Below, piece after piece: positions 7,120 to 16,158 of a DNA stretch of 40,207 nucleotides. The translations under genes were made by a program, and so were the position numbers. Position 1 is the first letter of the stretch. Each line of letters opens with the position of its first letter. The stretch is from Neolewinella aurantiaca (lineage in GTDB: Bacteria > Bacteroidota > Bacteroidia > Chitinophagales > Saprospiraceae): the NCBI RefSeq assembly GCF_008014675.1, contig NZ_VOXD01000005.1, positions 137,721 to 177,927 of the forward strand, written 5' to 3'. The notes under the pieces are model-generated. The model saw nothing but the letters and a program-made list of their open reading frames with translations. It was not told where the DNA came from and made no database searches.

Positions 7120-10100
7120 CTATTTCAGTGCGTCCTTCTCCTTGGTCGGCAAAGAAATCACCTTGACGCCCTGCTCAAGAATCATGCGGTTATACTCGGG
7201 TACTTTGTCGGCCAGTACGGAGCGGTACTTAGCCAGTTCGTCATCGATTTTACCTTCGAGCTCTTTTTTCACTTCGTAGGCAGCAGCAGTTGGTTTGTAG
7301 GTACCGATGCCGGTGAGGGAATTGAGGTGCGCCAGCTTGTTCGTCAGGCGGATTGGATAATTGAGGGGATCCTGGCGAGACTGGTTCTTGGTTTGGTAGA
7401 GTGCCTCTTCCACTTCGGTGAGAGACTTAATGATCTCTTTGCCGTAGTTTTTCAGTTCGTCGCTGGCGTCTTCCGGCAAGCGGCCCTGAAAAACTTTAAT
7501 CTGATCACGTACGTTGCGCAGATCGATGATTGCCTGGTGTGCTTCGGATGTTTTGTCCTGAATTTCCTTCATGAACTGAAACTGAGCCGCCATATCTTCC
7601 TGACTCGCTGTGACGCGAGGGTCCGCTTTGATCATGAACTCGCGGGTCTGGACCTCATCTCCTCTCTTCATGCTCACCGTGTACTTACCGGGCATTGCCA
7701 TTGGGCCTCCGGCCCCTGCCCACCAGAGAATCATCCCTGGCACTTCGACGCCATCGGGATAGCGGAGGTTCCAGTTTAATACCTGACCACCGGCTTCGAT
7801 CTCCAGCTTCGACTGCTTGTCTTTGCTATCGGTAGACCAACTGCGGATGTCTTCGCCGTCTTTACTTACCGTCAGGGTAAAGGGCATCGAGTCTTTGGCA
7901 GCAGCTTCGCTAACGTACACATGAAAATTGACACCGCCGGGATGGTTCTTCCCTGCAGTACGGCTTTCGCGGGAGCTTCCGCCCATCCGCCAGGCATCAA
8001 CCGGATCGTAGAGGTAAAAATCTGTTCCGGCAGCAACGTCCTTCACTTGCTTGAGCACGGTCAGGTCGTCGAGGATCCAGAAACTGCGCCCCTGAGTTGC
8101 GAGAATCAGGTTATCGTCTTTGATTGCAATATCGGTGATGGGGACCATAGGGACATTGAGCTGGAAAGGCTTCCAGTTTTTGCCTGCATCCATACTTACG
8201 TAGAGGCCAGACTCTGTACCGGCAAAAAGGATATTCGGGGCACCGGGGTACTGACGCACCACACGGGTGAAATGATCACGCGGGATGCCGTTGTCGATTC
8301 GGGTCCAGGTCTTACCGTAGTTTGCGGTATGGTAGAGGTAAGGTGTGTAATCACCTAATTTGTAAGCAGTACCGGCCAGGAATGCTCCGCCATTGGCCCG
8401 CTGGTCGATCTCAACGGAGTTCCACATGATGTGCTTGGGCGCATCTTTGGGCGTGACGTTTTTCCAGGTGCGTTCGGCATCGTCGTTAGCAGACCGCGTC
8501 ATGTGTACCAGGCCATCGTCCGATGCTGCCCAGATCAGCCCCGGTTCGAGGTTCGATTCTGCAGCGGCGAAGATGGTTGCGTAGTATTCCACACCGGTGT
8601 TATCCTTAGTGATAGGGCCTCCGGAGGAGACCAGCTTGTCGGCTTCGCTACGGGTCAGGTCCGGACTGATGATTTCCCAGGTTTCGCCCTCGTCGGTGCT
8701 GCGGTGTACGTGCTGGCTGGTGGTGTAGAGAACGTTCTGATCGTTGGGGCTGAAGAAGATGGGGAAGTTCCACTGAAAGCGGTACTTCATGCCTTCGGCA
8801 CCATAGCCCATCGGGTTATCGGGCCAAACGTTGATGGCTCGTACCTGATTATTTTCGTGGTCGTAGCGGGTAAGGAATCCGCCGTAGCTACCGCCGTAAA
8901 CAATGTCGGGGTTCTTAGGGTCGGGCGCGATGTGGGCAGATTCTCCGCCGGCGGTACTTTCCCAGTCGGATTCGCCGATGGTCCCACCGTCGGTGCGGTG
9001 CGCAATGCGCACGGTCGAGTTGTCTTGTTGAGCGCCGTAGATGCGGTAGGGAAAAGCATTGTCGGTTACCACCCGGTAGAACTGAGAGGTTGGTTGATTG
9101 TGGTAGGTACTCCAGTTTTCGCCACGGTCGAAACTTACCTGGGCGCCACCGTCGTCGGCGATGATCATTCGCTCGGGGTCTTCGGGAGCGATCCAGAGGT
9201 CGTGGTGATCGCCGTGCGGGGCATTGTTGGATTCGAACTTACGTCCGCCATCGGTACTGTGGTGGTAGCTTACGTTGACGACATAGACGCCGTCGATATC
9301 CTGCGGGTCGGCGTAGATGCGGGTGTAGTACCAGGCACGCTGGCGCAGCGCGCGACTGTTTGAGCGGGCCTGCCAGGTATCGCCACCGTCGTTGCTGACG
9401 TAGATACCGCCTTTGTCGTTTTCGATCAGGGCGTAAATCCGGTTACCATCTACCGGGCTGACCGCCACGGCGTTGATTCCCCACAGGCCGGACGGCAGCC
9501 CTTTATTGCCTGAAATGTCAGTCCATGTATCCCCGGCATCGGTACTCCGCCAGAGGGCGGAGCCTTCGCCGCCGCTTTCCAGGCTGTAGGGAGTACGGCG
9601 GATTTTCCAGGTCGAAGCGAACATAACCCGTGGGTTAGAAGGGTCTACGGAAAGGTCTACTGCACCTGCGCCCGCGCCGGCAAAAAGAACTCTTTTCCAG
9701 TTCTTACCGCCGTCGGTAGACTTGTAGACTCCTCGTTCTTCGGTGTCCTTGAACAGGTCGCCCATGACTGCGGCATAGACGATGTTGGGGTCGTTTTTGT
9801 CGATCCGGATACGGGAGATATGGCGGCTGTCTTTGAGACCCATTTGTTCCCAGTTCTTACCTCCGTCGATTGTTTTCCAGACGCCGTAGCCGTAGCTGAC
9901 GTTGCCGCGGACCGTTTTTTCGCCACCACCGACGTAGATGATGTTCGGATTGCTCTCGTGGACGGCCACCGCACCGATGCTGCCACCGAAGGCTCCGTCG
10001 GAAATATTGGTCCAGGTCTGGCCCCCGTCTTTTGTTTTCCAGACTCCGCCGCCGGAACTACCAAAGAAGTAGAGGTTAGGCTTGCCGGGCACCCCGGTTA

Positions 10101-10233
10101 CCGTGCTGCTGCGGCCGCCGCGAAACGGGCCGATGTTACGAAATTCGAGTGAGGAATAAAGGTCTTCGTCCTGCGCTTGCAGGTCGAAAGAAAGGCAGCA
10201 AAGTGCCAAAAAGACGAGTGTCAATAATCTCAT
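7120..10233 (-). CDS. Secreted BNR/Asp-box propeller protein (VPS10/sortilin-like)
   Basis: 1037 residues with a signal peptide ending at LQAQ (about residue 21). About ten Asp-box motifs of the S-x-D-x-G-x-x-W type are visible (KTKDGGQTW, KSTDGGKNW, RSTDAGDTW, VSNDGGDTW, RSTDEGETW, VSMDAGKNW), which fold into one or two beta-propellers like those in sortilin/VPS10 and BNR glycosyl-hydrolase-like proteins. A beta-sandwich follows at about 760-880, and a charged helical C-terminus at about 890-1037. The HGDHHDLWI segment is typical of this Bacteroidota family. Genome annotation often calls these 'glycosyl hydrolase', but no activity is shown by the sequence. A paralogue of the same architecture is at 33746-36877. 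The gene appears monocistronic, with an inverted-repeat terminator downstream. Confidence 0.88.
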   Translation of the reverse strand: MRLLTLVFLALCCLSFDLQAQDEDLYSSLEFRNIGPFRGGRSSTVTGVPGKPNLYFFGSSGGGVWKTKDGGQTWTNISDGAFGGSIGAVAVHESNPNIIYVGGGEKTVRGNVSYGYGVWKTIDGGKNWEQMGLKDSRHISRIRIDKNDPNIVYAAVMGDLFKDTEERGVYKSTDGGKNWKRVLFAGAGAGAVDLSVDPSNPRVMFASTWKIRRTPYSLESGGEGSALWRSTDAGDTWTDISGNKGLPSGLWGINAVAVSPVDGNRIYALIENDKGGIYVSNDGGDTWQARSNSRALRQRAWYYTRIYADPQDIDGVYVVNVSYHHSTDGGRKFESNNAPHGDHHDLWIAPEDPERMIIADDGGAQVSFDRGENWSTYHNQPTSQFYRVVTDNAFPYRIYGAQQDNSTVRIAHRTDGGTIGESDWESTAGGESAHIAPDPKNPDIVYGGSYGGFLTRYDHENNQVRAINVWPDNPMGYGAEGMKYRFQWNFPIFFSPNDQNVLYTTSQHVHRSTDEGETWEIISPDLTRSEADKLVSSGGPITKDNTGVEYYATIFAAAESNLEPGLIWAASDDGLVHMTRSANDDAERTWKNVTPKDAPKHIMWNSVEIDQRANGGAFLAGTAYKLGDYTPYLYHTANYGKTWTRIDNGIPRDHFTRVVRQYPGAPNILFAGTESGLYVSMDAGKNWKPFQLNVPMVPITDIAIKDDNLILATQGRSFWILDDLTVLKQVKDVAAGTDFYLYDPVDAWRMGGSSRESRTAGKNHPGGVNFHVYVSEAAAKDSMPFTLTVSKDGEDIRSWSTDSKDKQSKLEIEAGGQVLNWNLRYPDGVEVPGMILWWAGAGGPMAMPGKYTVSMKRGDEVQTREFMIKADPRVTASQEDMAAQFQFMKEIQDKTSEAHQAIIDLRNVRDQIKVFQGRLPEDASDELKNYGKEIIKSLTEVEEALYQTKNQSRQDPLNYPIRLTNKLAHLNSLTGIGTYKPTAAAYEVKKELEGKIDDELAKYRSVLADKVPEYNRMILEQGVKVISLPTKEKDALK
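9661..9678 (+). repeat. Dispersed 18-bp repeat, copy 5
   Basis: TGCACCTGCGCCCGCGCC, coding GAGAGA in the first BNR propeller protein. Confidence 0.6.
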
Positions 10234-10291
10234 GATATGTGGTTTGGGGTGGAAAGATAATTATTTAACTCCTTTGTCTCCTGCAAAGTCC

Positions 10292-10309
10292 GGCGAGGAC
10301 GCGGGTGCA
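10292..10309 (-). repeat. Dispersed 18-bp repeat, copy 6 (weak)
   Basis: TGCACCCGCGTCCTCGCC, with two changes from the consensus core, between the BNR gene and the RAYT repeats. Confidence 0.4.
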
Positions 10310-10332
10310 AAGTCCGTTTTAGCTACGCATCA

Positions 10333-10522
10333 GGGCCGGAGGCCCGTCTCCCGTAACGAGGGGCTTCAGCCCGGCGAACCAGAACCATGTTAACCCCCAA
10401 GGTCCGGAGGCCCGTCTCCCCGTAGAATAAAACCAGCATTCCAGTCCATCGAAAAACATGCGCACATCTAGCCATTTCGATGGGGTGAACCCCATCGCCA
10501 CGGAAGACGGACCTCCGGCCCT
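10333..10522. repeat. Upstream RAYT-linked repeat units, direct and inverted
   Basis: A full unit at 10333-10380 has the two hairpins GGGCC-GGA-GGCCC and GGGCT-TC-AGCCC, joined by GTCTCCCGTAACGA. A partial unit lies at 10401-10420. An inverted half unit (ACGGACCTCCGGCCCTC) is at about 10507-10523. Between them is a perfect hairpin CGATGGGG-TGAA-CCCCATCG (10478-10497). The rest of the gap between the BNR gene and the transposase is AT-rich sequence without a recognisable gene. Confidence 0.75.
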
Positions 10523-10608
10523 CATAAAAATGTTGGAAACAACATTATAAATTATTTGTGTCTTAATTAAGTAAATCCTAACATTGTCACACAAACCCTA
10601 TACGCACA

Positions 10609-11115
10609 ATGCCACAATCATTCGACAGAATTATAATTCATACCATCTTCAGTACGAAGTACCGGCAGCCACTAATTAACGAAAGTATCGAGCCCGAGCT
10701 CCACAAAGTCATTTGCTCGGAATACGCCAAATACGATTGTAAAGTTCTGGCAATTGGTGGAACTGAAGACCATGTCCACATCGTCCATACACTACCCCGA
10801 ACGATCGCAATCAGCAAAATTTTAAACGCCGTTAAATCTGTTTCGAGTGGGTGGATCAGGACCAAAGGTCCCGATTATGAGTGGTTTGGCTGGCAGGACG
10901 GTTACGGCGTTTTTTCTGCGGATTATCGCAACCTGGATGCATTACTCGACTACGTCCGTAACCAAAGGAAGGCTCACGCGAAAAAGGCTGCAAATTTGTC
11001 CTTCCGCACAGAGTACACCAAAATATTGAAAAAATTCGGATTCCTCGACATCAATCCCACTCATCAATTCCCTACTCCACCTAAAGGTTGGGGAAAGGGT
11101 CGGCGAATAGCCTGA
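10609..11115 (+). CDS. IS200/IS605-like Y1 transposase (REP-associated, RAYT type)
   Basis: 168 residues of the HUH/Y1 single-strand transposase superfamily. The start (FDRIIIHTIFSTKYRQPLI) is typical of the Bacteroidota branch. The metal-binding HUH motif is HVH at 55-57 (DHVHIVHTL), and the nucleophile is probably Tyr115 in YVRNQRKAH. There is no TnpB partner, and the gene is flanked on both sides by short twin-hairpin repeats. These are the marks of a RAYT domesticated with its REP-like sequences rather than a free insertion sequence. RAYTs nick and rejoin REP hairpins in vitro in Enterobacteria; their cell role is unsettled. The reading frame is complete, so the enzyme is probably active. 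A C-terminal basic tail (PPKGWGKGRR) may contact DNA. Confidence 0.88.
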   Translation: MPQSFDRIIIHTIFSTKYRQPLINESIEPELHKVICSEYAKYDCKVLAIGGTEDHVHIVHTLPRTIAISKILNAVKSVSSGWIRTKGPDYEWFGWQDGYGVFSADYRNLDALLDYVRNQRKAHAKKAANLSFRTEYTKILKKFGFLDINPTHQFPTPPKGWGKGRRIA

Positions 11116-11121
11116 TCCCAA

Positions 11122-11690
11122 GGGCCGGAGGCCCGTCTCCCATAGCGATGGGCTTCAGCCCGGCGAACCCGCAAGACCGGTAGGGCCGGAGGCCCGCCTC
11201 CCGTAACGAGGGGCTTCAGCCCGGCGAACCAGTAAGACCGTTAGGGCCGGAGGCCCGTCTCCCGTAACGAGGGGCTTCAGCCCGTCGAACCCGCAAGACC
11301 GGTAGGGCCGGAGGCCCGTCTCCCGTAACGATGGGCTTCAGCCCGTCGAACCCGCAAGACCGGTAGGGCCGGAGGCCCGTCTCCCGTAACGATGGGCTTC
11401 AGCCCGTCGAACCCGCAAGACCGGTAGGGCCGGAGGCCCGTCTCCCGTAACGAGGGGCTTCAGCCCGGCGCCCCCGCAAGACCGGTAGGGCCGGAGGCCC
11501 GTCTCCCGTAACGAGGGGCTTCAGCCCGGCGAACCCAGCAAGACAGGTAGTGCAGGAGGCCCGTCTCTCGTAACGAGGGGCTTCAGCCCGTCGAATCAGA
11601 ACGAGGCCCGCCTCCCCGTAACGATGGGCTTCAGCCCATCGAATCAAACCCAAGTCAACCCATAGCAAGAGCTTCAGCCCGTCGAATCAA
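11122..11690 (+). repeat. 61-bp tandem array of twin-hairpin REP-like units
   Basis: Units start at 11122, 11183, 11244, 11305, 11366, 11427 and 11488 (exact 61-bp steps). A degenerate unit at about 11550 and two decayed ones at about 11600-11690 follow. Each has GGGCC-GGA-GGCCC, a CGTCTCCCGTAACGA link, GGGCT-TC-AGCCC, then CG(G/T)CGAACC and a CGCAAGACCGGTA spacer. Most variation is in the link (ACGAG/GCGATG) and at C(G/T)CG. Decay increases away from the transposase. It fills the gap between the transposase and photolyase genes; no gene lies in it. Confidence 0.9.
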
Positions 11691-11734
11691 AAACCACCTC
11701 CCCGAAATCCCGTTAGACGATAAAACAGCTCGCA

Positions 11735-13285
11735 ATGCCCTCCCCAACTTTGTCCCTGATCCTTGGCGACCAGCTCAATTCCAACCACCCATGGTTCAAT
11801 TCAACCGATAAAAATACAACCTACGCCATCTACGAAACGTGGTCGGAGGCGACCTACACCCGTCATCATATTCAGAAAGTATGCGCATTTTTCCTGGCCA
11901 TGCGAACCTTCGCCGATGAACTGCGGGCTGCTGGCCACAACGTGATTTACCGTACCCTCGATGAAAGCAGGGAACTGCAACTCGAATCCATCGCCGATAA
12001 CCTTTTGTACGACGCAAATGAGCTAAGCGCCGGTACCATTCGCTATCAGCTTCCCGATGAGTACCGCCTCGACGAAGAGCTAAAATCATTATCTGAAAAC
12101 TTCGAAGGAGTAATTGAAGCAACAGACACCCATCATTTCCTTAGCGGCCGCAACGATGTTGCAGATCTGTTTGCCGGTAAGAAGACCTACTTAATGGAGA
12201 CCTTTTACCGGAGCATGCGCAAACGCCATAACGTGATGATGGAAGCCAACGGTGAAGACCCGCTGACCGGCCAATGGAATTACGACCACGATAACCGGGG
12301 CAGCCTTCCTAAAAGCATTACTTTCCCCGAAGCATCCACCTTCCCGAAAGACGTATCCTCCATCGTGAAAATGCTGGAACGCAACGGCATCAACACCATG
12401 GGGCGAATAAAGAAAAACGTACTCTCTTACCCTACTTCACGATCCGAATGCCTGGAGGCACTCACCGATTTTGTCCAAAACCGTCTTCCTCTCTTCGGCA
12501 CCTACCAGGATGCGATGACCGTCCGTCATCCGCTGTTGTACCACGCCAACCTGAGTTTTGCGATGAACGTGAAGATGATCTCCCCCAGGGAAGTGATCGA
12601 TGCCGCCGTTTCCGAATGGCAGCGCCGCCCGGAAGAGATCGAGATCAATCAGGTGGAAGGTTTCGTCCGCCAAATCCTTGGTTGGCGGGAGTATATGCGC
12701 GGCGTCTACTGGGCCAAAATGCCACAGTTTGCCCTTACCAACGATCTCGATCATCAAGCTGAACTCCCGTCCTGGTACTGGACGGGTGATACTAAAATGA
12801 ACTGCCTCGGCCACGCCGTCAACCAGAGCCTCGACCTCGCCTACGCTCACCACATCCAGCGCCTGATGGTAACCGGCAACTTCGCCCTAATCCTCGGCGT
12901 CCACCCGGACGAGGTAGACGCCTGGTACCTTGGCGTTTACATCGATGCGATTGAATGGGTCGAAATCACCAACACCCGGGGTATGAGCCAACGGGCCGAC
13001 GGTGGATTAGTTGCAACCAAACCGTACTGTAGTTCGGCCAACTACGTCAACAAGATGAGCGATTACTGTAAGGGATGCCACTATAAGTACAAGGAAAAAA
13101 CCGGCGATAAAGCCTGCCCTTTCAACAGTCTCTACTGGGATTTCCTGGACCGCCACCGCGATAAGTTCGCCAACAACTTCCGGATGGCCTTCATGTATAA
13201 GACCTGGGACAAAAAGAGCGGCGAAGACAAAGCCGCCATTCTGGAACGGGCCGCCTGGGTGAAGGCACATGCCGATGAGTTATAG
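11735..13285 (+). CDS. Fe-S cryptochrome/(6-4) photolyase (FeS-BCP, CryPro-type)
   Basis: Light-driven DNA repair flavoprotein of the prokaryotic (6-4) photolyase / deoxyribodipyrimidine photolyase-related family, 516 residues. The N-terminal antenna-type domain starts LSLILGDQLN. The helical FAD domain holds EGFVRQILGWREYMRG, NCLGHAVNQSL and FALILGVHPDEVDAWY. Four cysteines (Cys357, Cys445, Cys448, Cys461; DYCKGC then KACPF) have the same spacing as the [4Fe-4S] ligands of Agrobacterium PhrB (350, 438, 441, 454), each shifted by seven. FAD and a lumazine antenna are expected from the family. The gene stands alone and converges with the MSEP-CTERM gene, leaving 27 bp between the stops. Confidence 0.93.
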   Translation: MPSPTLSLILGDQLNSNHPWFNSTDKNTTYAIYETWSEATYTRHHIQKVCAFFLAMRTFADELRAAGHNVIYRTLDESRELQLESIADNLLYDANELSAGTIRYQLPDEYRLDEELKSLSENFEGVIEATDTHHFLSGRNDVADLFAGKKTYLMETFYRSMRKRHNVMMEANGEDPLTGQWNYDHDNRGSLPKSITFPEASTFPKDVSSIVKMLERNGINTMGRIKKNVLSYPTSRSECLEALTDFVQNRLPLFGTYQDAMTVRHPLLYHANLSFAMNVKMISPREVIDAAVSEWQRRPEEIEINQVEGFVRQILGWREYMRGVYWAKMPQFALTNDLDHQAELPSWYWTGDTKMNCLGHAVNQSLDLAYAHHIQRLMVTGNFALILGVHPDEVDAWYLGVYIDAIEWVEITNTRGMSQRADGGLVATKPYCSSANYVNKMSDYCKGCHYKYKEKTGDKACPFNSLYWDFLDRHRDKFANNFRMAFMYKTWDKKSGEDKAAILERAAWVKAHADEL

Positions 13286-13312
13286 TACGCACAAATCAAC
13301 GGAACATGTCTG

Positions 13313-16114
13313 TTACAATTGGCGTCGGACCACCGCGATAAAAAACACGAGCAAACCCAGCGCCCAGATCCACCATGGCTCACTCATTCTTCGCACGGGG
13401 TCGGTCTCTTCCAGATCGAGAGCGGGGTCGGCGTCGAGGGTTTCGGCCTGTTTGCGGCGGAGCGCTTCCTTCTGGGCTTCGTTTTCAACGACGAGAAAAG
13501 CCGTGGTCGGCATGAGAATATGCTGTTGGAAACTGCCCCGTACTTCGGTCAGCCAAGGGTGGTATCCGGTTTGCCCGCTTTGCTGGTGGGCGAGGTATTG
13601 CCGGCGAAGGGCTACGGCGGCGGACCAGCTTTTGTCGTTCGGGCCGTTTGGGTCAGTAGTAGTTTCGGCACCGGGTAGGATTGCCCCCTGGCCATCGACG
13701 GTGTAGTAGCCAGCAGGCCCCTTGTGCACTGCAACCGGTGCTGGGAGGCTGGCGACCTTCCCGACAGTGTCTCCGGGATTTCGACTGAGGCTATGGTGGT
13801 ATAATTCATTGTCGGTATCCAGGAAATAGAAGTCGTCGCCCTCGGGATAAGCGGCGGACCAGGCTGAAAAGTCTCCGGTGAAAACCGGATATGAATTCTC
13901 GTTTCGGACAACCACGATCTGGTAATCGGTATCTCCCGGAGCCTCCAGTTCGGCGGAGAGGATATTTTCGATGGCGCGCTGGGCGAAGAAACCACCGGGC
14001 TCAGTACTTCCGAGTTGTGCTTCCCAACTGGCTGAAAAGTCATGATTCTGAGGCAAAGTGCCGGCAAGGGTCAGGCGCGGACGCGGGGAGCCAGGTGGGA
14101 GTTTTGAGGCAAAGTCGCGGATGCGGGAGATCATTGCAGCTTCGGTCTCCGGGCTTCGCCGCGAAGCATCGACCACGAAGTGCACCCCAACCTTTCTTTG
14201 CACCTGCGGCAGCGCCCCTTTCTGCTCCTTTGTCAGGTAAACCTGCTCTCCGGAAGTGTTCGTCACCGGACCGGAAACAGGGTATTCATTCTCAACGCCG
14301 AGTTGCAATTCCTCCCCGTCGAACGCAAGCGTAAGCGGCTCGCGGTGCAGAAATCGGATGCCCGTGCGCCGGGTCTCTCCCGCCCGAAACGGAAAGACTT
14401 TGAATTCGATCTCGTTGGCCGTCACGTAGCGCAACAGGCCGGGATCGCGGTTGCCCCGCACGATGTTGTTGTATACCCAGGTCGCCGCCTTACGCTCAGC
14501 CAGGATGCCGTGCTCCTTCACGCCCTCGACGTAGAGATAATAGTCATCGATGAAAACACCTTCGAGCAGGGTAAACACGGTCTGATATTCACCCCTGCCA
14601 AGGGTGCCATCCGCCTGTGTAAGGTTCAGGTTCACCCAGCTGCTCCAGGCCTCTCGTTTGGGGTCCCAGGCAGATTCCACGGTGGCTCCGGTCAGGCTTA
14701 CCTGGTCATTATCTCTGAAAACCGGATCCGTAGCATACCGTTTACCTTCACCCGTAAACACCTGTCGCAGGGTACTGAGCTTCTCATCGGAGAGTGTCAG
14801 ATTATCCAGCACAAGCCAACGGTAATAGCTACTCAAATAGGGCGTACCGGTGGCAAATCCGAAATCGTTACGCCTCCCTTTGTGTTCGTCGATGGCAGCG
14901 ATGGCGCGCTCAAGACCGTTGACGTTCAGAGCGTCCATATTCGCCTGTGCCGGCGCATAGACGTAGTCCAACGCACTGTCCAGCGCCGCTTTATCTTCCG
15001 TGTACCGGAGGGTAATGAAGAGCGGTATCATCAAAAAAGAAATGACTCCGGTGGCAATCAGAAATTTGGGATCGAACTTCCCTTTCAGGTACCGAAAATC
15101 ATCCCGGATAGCGGTAAGCTGAACGGGCAACAACATCAGTGGGGTGAGCATCAAAAAGCCCACCCCAACCAGCAAGATCGCCCCGATCGAAAGCGGCAAA
15201 TACGGAAGGAAGACCACGAAAAAATACACGATGTACGCAAGCAAAACACTGCGCCCCAGGAAGAGGAACAGACGGTATAATTTGTTTTCGTAGGCAGGCA
15301 AGCATAACAGGATGCCGTTCATCAACGCCATGGTATAAAAAGCCGGATGGCTGAAGTCACCAAAAACCGCATCCCCGGCGTGCCGTAATTCTCCGGGCCG
15401 CCAGTGTCCGTTGTTAATGACAAGCCCGAGCAACGGAAATACAATAGCCAGCGGAATGAGCCAGGCAAGGCGGTACCCCTCAATCAGGTGATCCCGGCTC
15501 AAGGCCAACAGGTAGACACCCCTGACCAGAAAAAACAAAAAGACTACCGTAGACGCCACAATGGCAATCACGAAAAAGTATTCGAAGAACCTACCAGATA
15601 TTCTGCCGAGCAAGGGGACCAATAGCGCTCCAAAAGCGTAAATCGCCAACGGGATACCAAGCGCGCCGGCAAAGTTGGGCCAGATCTTTCGCTCCTCGGG
15701 CTCAGGAGTGGCGTAGTGGACAGCGGTAAGCAAACCATAGCCCATGGCGGGCATGGTGAAGGTGAACAGGTACAGCAATAAATCGTCTCCCGCAAGCCAG
15801 TTTGGGATGCGCCAGGGCGTGAGGTCGTCCATTGACCAGGCTCCGTAAAAGGTATACAGTGCCGTCGCGATGAACAGCCCCGTCACCAGTGTTACCGGCA
15901 CCCGTTGCTTCTTGCGCATCAACCAGACTCCCGCCCCCGTAACACTAACCATCAGCAACGCCGTTGCGTAGGCAAACATCAGCCAGTCGCCTTTTTCATC
16001 AACCTCTAACAAAGATTCAATTAAGGAGTACTGCCGCCACGCCAGCCAGGAAAAAACCAGTAGAGGAAGCGTATTGACGATAAAGAGCCAGCGGGGATTG
16101 GTTAGGAAATTCAT
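13313..16114 (-). CDS. MSEP-CTERM sorting domain protein with VIT domain (exosortase K substrate)
   Basis: 933 residues. The first 370 or so form about eleven membrane helices. A VIT-type domain follows at about 475-620 (EGVKEHGILAERKAATWVY, then RDPGLLRYV and KVFPFRAGETRRTGI), then a soluble region of about 280 residues. The C-terminus is a sorting signal: MSEP at 910-913, a hydrophobic helix (WWIWALGLLVFFIAVV) and a basic end (RRQL). This is the layout of the MSEP-CTERM family (TIGR04286 as I recall), found only where exosortase K is present. The xrtK gene is immediately upstream (44 bp). Exosortase is expected to cleave at or near MSEP and release or transfer the large domain. What the protein does afterwards is unknown. 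The coding region contains one 18-bp dispersed repeat. Confidence 0.9.
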   Translation of the reverse strand: MNFLTNPRWLFIVNTLPLLVFSWLAWRQYSLIESLLEVDEKGDWLMFAYATALLMVSVTGAGVWLMRKKQRVPVTLVTGLFIATALYTFYGAWSMDDLTPWRIPNWLAGDDLLLYLFTFTMPAMGYGLLTAVHYATPEPEERKIWPNFAGALGIPLAIYAFGALLVPLLGRISGRFFEYFFVIAIVASTVVFLFFLVRGVYLLALSRDHLIEGYRLAWLIPLAIVFPLLGLVINNGHWRPGELRHAGDAVFGDFSHPAFYTMALMNGILLCLPAYENKLYRLFLFLGRSVLLAYIVYFFVVFLPYLPLSIGAILLVGVGFLMLTPLMLLPVQLTAIRDDFRYLKGKFDPKFLIATGVISFLMIPLFITLRYTEDKAALDSALDYVYAPAQANMDALNVNGLERAIAAIDEHKGRRNDFGFATGTPYLSSYYRWLVLDNLTLSDEKLSTLRQVFTGEGKRYATDPVFRDNDQVSLTGATVESAWDPKREAWSSWVNLNLTQADGTLGRGEYQTVFTLLEGVFIDDYYLYVEGVKEHGILAERKAATWVYNNIVRGNRDPGLLRYVTANEIEFKVFPFRAGETRRTGIRFLHREPLTLAFDGEELQLGVENEYPVSGPVTNTSGEQVYLTKEQKGALPQVQRKVGVHFVVDASRRSPETEAAMISRIRDFASKLPPGSPRPRLTLAGTLPQNHDFSASWEAQLGSTEPGGFFAQRAIENILSAELEAPGDTDYQIVVVRNENSYPVFTGDFSAWSAAYPEGDDFYFLDTDNELYHHSLSRNPGDTVGKVASLPAPVAVHKGPAGYYTVDGQGAILPGAETTTDPNGPNDKSWSAAVALRRQYLAHQQSGQTGYHPWLTEVRGSFQQHILMPTTAFLVVENEAQKEALRRKQAETLDADPALDLEETDPVRRMSEPWWIWALGLLVFFIAVVRRQL
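14199..14216 (+). repeat. Dispersed 18-bp repeat, copy 7
   Basis: TGCACCTGCGGCAGCGCC, inside the MSEP-CTERM gene (ALPQVQ on the coding strand). Confidence 0.6.
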
Positions 16115-16158
16115 GGTTCGTTGGTGCTTTGGTGCTTTAGTTTGTTGGTGCTTTGACT

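Noticed and set aside
11122..11690. CRISPR array
   Set aside because: The period is 61 bp but the whole unit is conserved, with no unique spacers, no cas genes and twin hairpins next to a RAYT. It is a REP-like tandem array.
14180..15280. Open frame of 366 residues antisense to the MSEP-CTERM gene
   Set aside because: Composition is that of antisense to membrane helices (Gln/Lys/Asn-rich tail); the coding strand has clear domains.
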